From Tenebrionibacter intestinalis (GTDB taxonomy: Bacteria > Pseudomonadota > Gammaproteobacteria > Enterobacterales > Enterobacteriaceae), in the NCBI RefSeq assembly GCF_016632365.1, contig NZ_JAEPBH010000001.1, positions 62,001-126,000 on the forward strand: DNA of 64,000 bases. The letters are read 5' to 3'. Below are positions 57,564 through 64,000 of this stretch, in pieces. Positions within the stretch are counted from its first letter, which is position 1. Each line of letters starts with the position of its first letter. Position numbers and translations under genes: made by a program. Below the pieces are notes generated by a model. The model had not been told where the DNA came from. It saw nothing but the letters and a program-made list of their open reading frames with translations, and made no database searches.

Positions 57564-58010
57564 ATGACTGATAAACCCTTCTGGCAAGCTAAAACGCTTG
57601 ATGAAATGAGCGACGAGGAGTGGGAATCGCTGTGCGATGGCTGCGGCCAGTGCTGTTTGCATAAGCTTATGGATGAAGATACTGACGAAATTTACTTCAC
57701 CAACGTTGCCTGTCGGCAGCTTAATATTAAAACCTGCCAGTGTCGCAACTACGCGCGCCGTTTTGAATACGAACCAGATTGCATCAAACTGACGCGCGAT
57801 AACCTGCCAACCTTTGAATGGCTGCCGCCGAGCTGTGCCTATCGCCTGCTGGCTGAAGGGAAAATGTTGCCGCTCTGGCACCCGCTGCACACGGGCTCCA
57901 AAGCGGCGATGCATGCTGAACGTATTTCTGTGCGTCATATTGCCGTGCGCGAAACTGACGTGCGCGACTGGCAGGCGCATATTTTAAATAAGCCGGAGTG
58001 GGCGAAGTAG
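57564..58010 (+). CDS. ycgN: UPF0260 cysteine-cluster protein YcgN
   Basis: A 148-residue protein of the UPF0260 family, rich in cysteines that probably bind a metal or iron-sulfur cluster: [11 protein letters not shown] near the N-terminus and [20 protein letters not shown] and SCAYRL further on. Function is unknown. I chose ATG 57564 ([23 protein letters not shown]); ATG 57558, two codons upstream, is equally possible. The order ycgL-ycgM-ycgN is that of E. coli. Confidence 0.93.
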   Translation: MTDKPFWQAKTLDEMSDEEWESLCDGCGQCCLHKLMDEDTDEIYFTNVACRQLNIKTCQCRNYARRFEYEPDCIKLTRDNLPTFEWLPPSCAYRLLAEGKMLPLWHPLHTGSKAAMHAERISVRHIAVRETDVRDWQAHILNKPEWAK

Positions 58011-58703
58011 CGAATGCGAATTTACCGTCAGAAAATGTGGTTTATTGCACGCCCTTTCGTTAGCTGACGGTGGCGGTAGATAGCCTTAGAATGTTTAGTT
58101 TGCTTTTGGTCGCGCAGACAGGCTAAAAGAGAAAACGGTTAAACCGGTTGTCATTATAAAGTGTGATTGCCGGATATTTTACATGACATTTACCGTCAGG
58201 TCCTGGGATTGTTAAGCGCGCTTTTATATTCTGCGCAGTTATTTTTATTGCGACATTGTACGGACGTCGATGCGTGATTTTTATTGCCGCAGCCATATTT
58301 ATGCCTTGCCGAAAATGGGGGAGCGATGACGATTGTTTATGCTATCTGTATTCGCAGGTAAGGTTGTGGCCGTACAGACGTTAGCCGGCATACATTGATT
58401 AGCCAGTCGTAGCATTTGCCTGCGTTATCTCATAAGGCGTAGATATTATTTATCCTGTTTTCAGTATTAACGGACAACAGAATTACCTCTAACCCGGATT
58501 GTGACAATTTTTTGCTAACAGGATACGCATTTCATTTAAGTGGTCAGCGTTTATACAGGCCTGTAAATAAAAAACGTTAAGGGGCTGTATAATAATCCGA
58601 TAATTAATTATAAATTTAGCGCTTCGCTTTACTTTTCACGAAAAGTTGTCACACTTTTACCTGGGGGCGGGGTATCTGCCCGGACCATGATTAAGGAGAT
58701 GAG
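58011..58703. other. ycgN to kbp-like gene spacer
   Basis: A 693-bp gap without a convincing gene. It is A/T-rich, especially 58440-58620. In E. coli the neighbourhood between ycgN and dsbB holds hlyE and umuDC; I see no remains of them. The right end carries the promoter and the AAGGAG ribosome site (58692-58697) of the next gene. Confidence 0.4.
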
Positions 58704-59147
58704 ATGGGACTGTTTAATTTTGTAAAAGAAGCTGGCGAAAAGCTTTGGGACAGCGTAACCGGCAACGGTGATTCTGCCCGTAAAGGTAAAATCGAAGAGC
58801 ATTTGAAAAAAGCCGGCATTCCGGGCGCGGACAAAGTGGACGTAAAAGTCGAAGGCGATAAAGTTATCGTTAGCGGCGACGGCCTGAGCCAGGAAGAGAA
58901 AGAAAAAATCCTGGTCGCGGCAGGCAATGTTGAAGGGATTAAAGACGTAGAAGATCAGGTCAGCGTGGCTGCCGGTGAAACGCAAAGCAAGTTCTATACC
59001 GTGAAAAAAGGCGATACGCTGAGCGCGATTGCAAAAGAAGTCTATGGCAACGCCAGTCTCTATAACAAAATATTTGAAGCTAACAAGCCTATGCTGTCTC
59101 ACCCGGATAAAATTTACCCCGGACAGGTGCTGCGTATACCTCAGTAA
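58704..59147 (+). CDS. kbp: BON-LysM protein, Kbp (YgaU)-like potassium-binding protein
   Basis: A 147-residue cytoplasmic protein with a BON domain (about 20-90, [43 protein letters not shown]) and a C-terminal LysM domain (about 97-145, [35 protein letters not shown]). It closely follows E. coli Kbp, which binds potassium and is sigma-S dependent. In E. coli that gene lies elsewhere, near gabP, so this is either a moved or a second copy. ATG 58704 has AAGGAG seven bases upstream. Confidence 0.9.
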   Translation: MGLFNFVKEAGEKLWDSVTGNGDSARKGKIEEHLKKAGIPGADKVDVKVEGDKVIVSGDGLSQEEKEKILVAAGNVEGIKDVEDQVSVAAGETQSKFYTVKKGDTLSAIAKEVYGNASLYNKIFEANKPMLSHPDKIYPGQVLRIPQ

Positions 59148-59265
59148 GCGCGGCGTTGTAAGGGCCGCTATACGCAGGCCCTTCAGCTTGAGGAGAAAGG
59201 GGACAAAACGTGATGCAGTCTTCTTTTTAGACCTTGCCCGATAAACAATGTCAGTATTTTTCTAA

Positions 59266-59297
59266 CGCCTGAGGCCGACGATGTTCGGCCTCAGGCG
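59266..59297. repeat. Perfect 13-bp inverted repeat upstream of dsbB 3' end
   Basis: Arms CGCCTGAGGCCGA and TCGGCCTCAGGCG pair perfectly over 13 bp around a 6-base loop, with no T-tract on either strand. It lies between the converging kbp-like gene and dsbB, along with a second, weaker hairpin AAGGGCC/GGCCCTT at 59160-59183. Confidence 0.6.
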
Positions 59298-59343
59298 CGT
59301 TAACAGGCATCAGGGCCTTCATGCGCAGGCCCTTATTATGCGC

Positions 59344-59877
59344 TTAGCGGTAAAACAGCTCGCCGCGGCGCTTAGGTTTAAAGAATTGCGCCAGTAAAAC
59401 CAGTAGCGCAACCACAAGGTAAGCGGCAAAGATAACGACCAGCCACTGCGGCATCTCCAGCCCTAAAAATTCCCACTGACGCACGGAGCAGTCGCCGGTT
59501 GCGACAAACATCTGCGGCAGCCACTTATCCAGCGGCAACCAACCTGGAAAACGCGCAGCAAAATCACAGGTCTGAAAAGGTGAAGGGTGAAGCTGCATTT
59601 GCGTGTGTTTCCAGGCCAGCTCGATGCCGCGCCAGGCGCTGTATATCCAGACCGCCAGCGCAGCAAGACGCAACGGCGATTTTGGCGCAATTGCCCCCAG
59701 TAAACCCGCCCCCATAACACCTAAAAGCGCGCAGCGCTCGTAAATGCATAACACACACGGCTGGAGTTTCATTACGTGCTGGAACCAGAGCGCTACCAGC
59801 TCCAGAGCAAAAGCAGTCAACGCCAGCAGTAGCCATGCGCTGCGGCCGTGTGAGGACCGGTTAAGTGATCGCAACAT
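59344..59877 (-). CDS. dsbB: Disulfide bond formation protein DsbB
   Basis: An inner-membrane quinone reductase that reoxidises DsbA. The 177-residue protein has four transmembrane helices and the two periplasmic cysteine pairs Cys41/Cys44 ([11 protein letters not shown]) and Cys104/Cys130 ([13 protein letters not shown]) at exactly the E. coli positions. I chose ATG 59877 (MLRSLNRSS), which has AGGGA upstream; the longer frame from 59931 adds 18 unconserved residues. Confidence 0.96.
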   Translation of the reverse strand: MLRSLNRSSHGRSAWLLLALTAFALELVALWFQHVMKLQPCVLCIYERCALLGVMGAGLLGAIAPKSPLRLAALAVWIYSAWRGIELAWKHTQMQLHPSPFQTCDFAARFPGWLPLDKWLPQMFVATGDCSVRQWEFLGLEMPQWLVVIFAAYLVVALLVLLAQFFKPKRRGELFYR

Positions 59878-60141
59878 AAAAATCTTCCCTGCAAGATTAG
59901 AGTCAGGCGCAGTGTAAACCACTTTGCCCATGCAGCCACTAGCCTAGCGCGTAATAGGTTGTAAAGCAGCCCTTTTACGGCAAATTTCTGTCAGTTGCCT
60001 GGCAGGAATGCGCTTTTGGGCCGTCCTGCGTATAAATTTATATCGGCGATTGTTTTTTGTCGTATGGCTGCGCTATCTGCCCCGTACGTCATCTGGTATG
60101 ATCAGTAGATTGCTACCCATCTGAGTAATGGAAAACCGACT

Positions 60142-60861
60142 ATGGTGATTAAGGCGCAAAGCCCGGCTGGCTTCGCGGAAGAGTACATTATTGAAAGCAT
60201 CTGGAACAACCGTTTTCCTCCGGGTTCTATTCTCCCTGCCGAACGCGAGCTTTCCGAGCTTATCGGCGTGACCCGCACCACGCTGCGCGAGGTATTGCAG
60301 CGGCTTGCCCGCGATGGCTGGTTAACTATTCAGCATGGGAAACCGACCCGGGTAAACAACTTCTGGGAAACGTCCGGGCTGAATATTCTGGAGACGCTGG
60401 CGCGTCTTGATCATGACAGCGTGCCGCAGTTAATTGATAACTTGCTGTCGGTACGTACCAATATCTCGGCGATCTTTATTCGCACCGCGCTGCGTCAGCA
60501 CCCTGAGGCGTCGCAAAAGGTGCTGGAGATCGCAAATGAGGTAGAAGATCACGCAGACGCTTTCGCCGAACTGGATTACGGTATTTTTCGCGGGCTGGCG
60601 TTTGCCTCGGGCAATCCCATTTATGGCCTTATTCTTAACGGCATGAAAGGGTTGTATACCCGTATCGGGCGCCACTATTTCTCAAGCCCTGAAGCGCGAA
60701 GCCTGGCGCTTGGTTTTTATCATAAGCTTATGAAGCTAAGCCAGGACGGGCTTTATGATCAGGTGTTTGACGTAGTGCGTCGCTACGGGCGCGACAGCGG
60801 TGAGATCTGGCATCGTATGCAAAAAACGATGCCAGGCGATTTGGCTATTCAGTCGCGATAA
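60142..60861 (+). CDS. fadR: Fatty acid metabolism regulator FadR
   Basis: A GntR-family regulator that represses fad genes and activates fabA/fabB, and is released by long-chain acyl-CoA. The 239-residue protein has an N-terminal winged helix (about 10-75, [43 protein letters not shown]) and an all-helical acyl-CoA-binding domain (about 80-230). A FadR operator lies before fadD (50977). In E. coli the sodium/proton antiporter gene nhaB sits between dsbB and fadR; here only 264 bp separate them. Confidence 0.97.
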   Translation: MVIKAQSPAGFAEEYIIESIWNNRFPPGSILPAERELSELIGVTRTTLREVLQRLARDGWLTIQHGKPTRVNNFWETSGLNILETLARLDHDSVPQLIDNLLSVRTNISAIFIRTALRQHPEASQKVLEIANEVEDHADAFAELDYGIFRGLAFASGNPIYGLILNGMKGLYTRIGRHYFSSPEARSLALGFYHKLMKLSQDGLYDQVFDVVRRYGRDSGEIWHRMQKTMPGDLAIQSR

Positions 60862-60893
60862 ATTCCGCCGGCTTGCCGGCAAAACCGGTTCGG

Positions 60894-60925
60894 GCGTATT
60901 TGCGATAAATTATTCGCAAATACGC
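60894..60925. repeat. Perfect 12-bp inverted repeat after fadR
   Basis: Arms GCGTATTTGCGA and TCGCAAATACGC surround an 8-base A/T loop (TAAATTAT). No T-tract follows. It is separate from the intrinsic terminator at 60968. Confidence 0.6.
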
Positions 60926-60967
60926 CTGGAAAGCAACGCGATGGATTTTGGTTGATAGCCACAGCGA

Positions 60968-60996
60968 TGGGCAAAACGCCGTATTGCCCTTTTTTA
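60968..60996 (+). terminator. fadR intrinsic terminator
   Basis: Stem GGGCAA/TTGCCC with a 9-base loop, followed by TTTTTTAT. Confidence 0.75.
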
Positions 60997-61006
60997 TCCG
61001 CGCCTG

Positions 61007-62545
61007 TTAGCTTGCCGCATTCGCGCGTGGCGGACAGCGTTCGAGCAGCTCAATGCTGCCGTCGCTGTTTTGTTGTTCAAGCAATACGTCAAACCCCCAT
61101 AGCCGATGCACATGCCTGAGCACTTCGCGACACCCTTTATCCAGTGGCGCGCGATTATGCGGAATATAGCGCAGCGTCAGCGCGCGGTCGCCGCGTAGAT
61201 TTACGTTCCATACCTGAATATTAGGTTCCAGGTTGCTCAGGTTATACTGGGCGGAAAGCTGATTGCGAATCTCACGATAGCCTTCTTCATTATGGATAGC
61301 GGCAATCTCAAGGTAGTTATTACGGTCATCGTCCAGCACCGCGAACAGCCGGAAGTCGCGTATCAGTTTAGGCGACAGAAACTGGCTGATGAAACTTTCG
61401 TCCTTGAAATCACGCATCGCGAAGTGAAGCGTCTCCAGCCAGTCTTTACCGGCTATATTCGCAAACCAGTGGCGATCTTCCTGCGTTGGCGTCTGGCAAA
61501 TGCGTTTAATATCCTGGAACATCGCAAAACCGAGCGCATATGGGTTGATGCCATTGTACCAGGGGCTGTTATAGGGGGGCTGGTATACCACATTCGTATG
61601 GCTGTGCAGGAATTCCAGCATAAAGCGCTCGCTGACCTTACCTTCGTCATACAGATGATTAAGTATTGTGTAGTGCCAGAAGGTCGCCCAGCCTTCGTTC
61701 ATCACCTGGGTCTGTTTTTGTGGATAGAAATACTGACTCACCTTGCGTACGATGCGTACAATTTCACGCTGCCACGGTTCCAGCAGCGGCGCGTTCTTTT
61801 CCAGAAAATAGAGCAGATTTTCCTGAGGCTCGACGGGATAGCGGCGGCTGGTTTCCACCGCCCGCTCTGCTTCGCGATGGGGAAGCGTACGCCAGAGCAG
61901 ATTAACCTGGCTTTGTAGATACTCTTCGCGGCTTTTCTGCCGCGCTTTCTCCTCCTGCAATGAAATTTTTTGCGGACGTTTGTAGCGATCTACGCCATAG
62001 TTCATCAGCGCGTGGCAGGAATCCAGCAGCTTTTCAACTTCGTCCATACCGTAGCGCTCTTCGCAGTCGGTAATATAGTTGCGGGCAAAGATCAGGTAAT
62101 CGATGATAGAGCCAGCATCGGTCCAACTGCGAAACAGATAATTATTTTTGAAAAAGGAGTTATGGCCGTAGCAGGCATGGGCCATGACCAGCGCCTGCAT
62201 GGTAATCGTATTTTCTTCCATCAAATAAGCGATGCACGGATTGGAGTTAATCACAATTTCATATGCCAGCCCTTGCTGGCCGTGTTTATACATCTGCTCG
62301 GTTTCAATGAATTTTTTGCCAAATGACCAGTGGGGATAGTTAATAGGCATCCCGATACTGGAGTAAGCGTCAATCATCTGCTCAGAGGTGATGACCTCTA
62401 TCTGATGCGGATAGGTATCGAGCCGGTAAAATTTTGCCACCCGATCAATTTCGCCAAGATAGTCCTCAAGTAGTCCGAACGTCCAGTCCGGTCCGTCGCT
62501 CAGACGTTGTGACGTCTGCAGAGTGGTGTCCTTAACAGTAGCCAT
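61007..62545 (-). CDS. ycgB: SpoVR-family protein YcgB
   Basis: A 512-residue cytoplasmic protein of the SpoVR family; in Bacillus the relative affects spore cortex formation, and in enteric bacteria YcgB is a stationary-phase protein of unknown role. It matches E. coli over its full length (WTFGLLEDYLGEIDRVAKFYRLDTYPHQIEVI, NPCIAYLMEENTITMQALVMAHACYGHNSFFKNN, MNEGWATFWHYTILNHLYDEG). I chose ATG 62545 because it lies behind GAGGG and matches E. coli; an upstream in-frame extension to 62896 crosses the dadA promoter and is not real. Confidence 0.95.
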   Translation of the reverse strand: MATVKDTTLQTSQRLSDGPDWTFGLLEDYLGEIDRVAKFYRLDTYPHQIEVITSEQMIDAYSSIGMPINYPHWSFGKKFIETEQMYKHGQQGLAYEIVINSNPCIAYLMEENTITMQALVMAHACYGHNSFFKNNYLFRSWTDAGSIIDYLIFARNYITDCEERYGMDEVEKLLDSCHALMNYGVDRYKRPQKISLQEEKARQKSREEYLQSQVNLLWRTLPHREAERAVETSRRYPVEPQENLLYFLEKNAPLLEPWQREIVRIVRKVSQYFYPQKQTQVMNEGWATFWHYTILNHLYDEGKVSERFMLEFLHSHTNVVYQPPYNSPWYNGINPYALGFAMFQDIKRICQTPTQEDRHWFANIAGKDWLETLHFAMRDFKDESFISQFLSPKLIRDFRLFAVLDDDRNNYLEIAAIHNEEGYREIRNQLSAQYNLSNLEPNIQVWNVNLRGDRALTLRYIPHNRAPLDKGCREVLRHVHRLWGFDVLLEQQNSDGSIELLERCPPRANAAS

Positions 62546-62855
62546 CAGCGCGCCCTCGTTGTTGAGACTCTCTCTGAATGGAAAGCCTACTCTCAAGCAT
62601 AGAACAAGCGCCGGAATTCTGGCGTACAGGGGCGTTTTTTCTACTGTATTGCTAAGCGTGTTAGCACAAAACATGGCGTAAGGAGGCGTAGGGGGAAGTA
62701 ACACTTGCTTCAGAAAACAGGAAAACGGATTTTCTGATGAATCCGACGTAATGTGCAAGCCGTCACTCTGGCTGCAACCGGTGTTGAATAATATTTTCAT
62801 CTGGGTTATCAGTTTGTGCTTGAAATGTTGTGCTTTACGCTCATCAGAGGTGGTT
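62546..62855. promoter_or_regulatory. ycgB-dadA divergent control region with possible CRP site
   Basis: A 310-bp spacer with both promoters. TGTGCAAGCCGTCACT at 62752-62767 fits the CRP half-site pattern TGTGA-N6-TCACA with two mismatches and lies about 90 bp before dadA. CRP and Lrp act here in E. coli. A Lrp pattern cannot be judged by eye. Confidence 0.45.
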
Positions 62856-64000
62856 ATGCGAATCGTGATACTGGGAAGTGGCGTTGTGGGAGTCACCAGC
62901 GCCTGGTATTTATGTCAGGCAGGGCATGAGGTGACGGTTATCGATCGTAATCCAGGTCCGGCACAGGAGACGAGCGCGGGTAACGCCGGGCAAATCTCGC
63001 CGGGTTACGCTACCCCCTGGGCGGCCCCGGGCATTCCGCTCAAGGCTATCAAGTGGCTGTTTCAGCGCCATGCGCCGCTGGCCATTCGTCTGGATGGAAG
63101 CTGTTTCCAGCTTAAATGGATGTGGCAGATGCTGCGTAATTGCGATGCCCGACACTATGCCGTGAACAAAGAGCGTATGGTGCGCCTGTCTGAATACAGT
63201 CGCGATTGTCTGCGCGCGCTGCGGGCAGAAACCGGTATCCATTACGAGGAACGCCAGGGCGGCACGCTGCAGCTTTTTCGCAGCCAGGCGCAGTTTGATA
63301 ATGCCGCACGCGATATTGCGGTACTCAGAGAGGCGGGCGTGCCTTACGCCTTACTGACATCTTCTCAACTGGCGCAGGTCGAACCGGCGCTGGCGAGTGT
63401 GGCGCATAAGCTGACCGGCGGCCTGCGCTTACCGAATGACGAAACCGGCGATTGCCAGCTTTTTACCCAGCGGCTGGCTAAGATGGCGCAGCAGGCAGGC
63501 GTCGTGTTCCGCTACAGCGCCTGCGTTGAGCGTCTGTTAGCCGAAGGCGATCGAATCAGCGGCGTGCGCTGCGGCAACGACACTGTAACTGCCGACGGCT
63601 ACGTGATGGCGTTTGGCGCTTATTCCACGGCGCTGCTCAAAGGGCTGGTGACGATTCCGGTTTATCCGCTTAAGGGGTATTCGCTCACCATACCGATTAA
63701 TGAAGCGGACGGCGCGCCGGTTTCTACGGTGCTTGACGAAACTTATAAAATTGCCATTACCCGTTTCGATCATCGTATTCGCGTGGGGGGAATGGCGGAG
63801 ATTGTTGGCTTCAATACTGCGCTGGCGAAAGCGCGACGTGAAACGCTGGAGTGGGTGGTGCGCGATCTCTATCCGCGCGGTGGGCATATTGAGCAGGCAA
63901 CATTCTGGGCAGGCCTGCGTCCTATGACGCCTGACGGTACGCCAATCGTTGGTCGCACGCCGTATCGTAACCTGTGGCTCAATACCGGGCATGGCACGCT
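62856..64000 (+). CDS. dadA: D-amino acid dehydrogenase DadA, N-terminal part
   Basis: The small (flavoprotein) subunit of D-amino acid dehydrogenase, which oxidises D-alanine to pyruvate at the inner membrane. The first 381 codons are in the window and the frame stays open to its edge. The FAD-binding [13 protein letters not shown] motif (Gly7, Gly9, Gly12) starts at residue 7. [40 protein letters not shown] and the C-terminal [18 protein letters not shown] are DadA signatures. ATG 62856 has AGAGG upstream. In E. coli the alanine racemase gene dadX follows. Confidence 0.96.
   Translation, partial: MRIVILGSGVVGVTSAWYLCQAGHEVTVIDRNPGPAQETSAGNAGQISPGYATPWAAPGIPLKAIKWLFQRHAPLAIRLDGSCFQLKWMWQMLRNCDARHYAVNKERMVRLSEYSRDCLRALRAETGIHYEERQGGTLQLFRSQAQFDNAARDIAVLREAGVPYALLTSSQLAQVEPALASVAHKLTGGLRLPNDETGDCQLFTQRLAKMAQQAGVVFRYSACVERLLAEGDRISGVRCGNDTVTADGYVMAFGAYSTALLKGLVTIPVYPLKGYSLTIPINEADGAPVSTVLDETYKIAITRFDHRIRVGGMAEIVGFNTALAKARRETLEWVVRDLYPRGGHIEQATFWAGLRPMTPDGTPIVGRTPYRNLWLNTGHGT

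Noticed and set aside
62546..62896. An N-terminal extension of ycgB
   Set aside because: It crosses the dadA start and promoter, and the extra residues are not like E. coli YcgB.
1..64000. CRISPR arrays, tRNA, rRNA, insertion sequences, phage genes or toxin-antitoxin pairs
   Set aside because: None was seen. No transposase, integrase or direct-repeat/spacer array is present in the window, and all gene-sized frames fit chromosomal core genes or the unknown membrane protein.

Overview
The window is ordinary chromosome of a member of the Enterobacteriaceae close to the Escherichia/Enterobacter/Cronobacter group. Gene order and near-identical proteins (CspC, MinD, MinE, Zwf, ManXYZ, the SdsR RNA) match the E. 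coli region between mepM and dadA, inverted or reshuffled in places. I cannot name the genus from the sequence alone. All comparisons with E. coli are from memory of those proteins, not from alignments run here.

Layout. 1-1.5 kb: end of mepM, then lpxM (lipid A). 2-9 kb: pyruvate kinase, the HexR regulator and the Entner-Doudoroff genes zwf, edd and eda, with HexR-type and GntR-type operators. 9-16.8 kb: purT, the SOS gene yebG, yebE, ptrB, exoX, holE, and the copper-related yobA-yebZ-yebY set. 16.8-19.6 kb: the SdsR small RNA, an unrecognised six-helix membrane protein, pphA, yebW and yebV. 19.7-29.9 kb: rsmF, the letAB lipid-transport pair, msrC, proQ, prc and htpX. 30.5-36.7 kb: kdgR, mgrB (too short for ordinary ORF calling), yebO, a frameshifted metallo-beta-lactamase-fold gene, a decayed yobF, cspC, rlmA, the Mn exporter mntP with its riboswitch, and yobD. 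36.8-50.9 kb: manXYZ, yoaE, pdeD, sdaA, nudL, pabB, yoaH, yoaB, yoaA, tsaB and yeaY. 51-64 kb: fadD, rnd, minCDE, ycgLMN, a kbp-like BON-LysM gene, dsbB, fadR, ycgB and the start of dadA.

Working together: regulators and targets sit in the same window. HexR, GntR-type sites and KdgR bear on edd-eda; FadR on fadD; PurR and LexA sites lie back to back between purT and yebG; MntR-type, Fur-like and riboswitch control all sit ahead of mntP.

The most unusual feature is a family of about 135-bp interspersed repeats present three times (after mepM, after prc, after htpX). Each copy carries three internal hairpins and short imperfect terminal inverted repeats. Each is bracketed by a direct duplication of the local transcription-terminator hairpin: the duplicated hairpin differs at every site but is the same on both sides of a copy. 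This looks like a small non-autonomous element that inserts at, and duplicates, intrinsic terminators. Other points worth checking are the broken yobF whose nucleotide sequence still resembles the gene, the frameshifted MBL-fold gene just upstream of it, the kbp-like gene in an unexpected place, and the unrecognised membrane protein beside SdsR.
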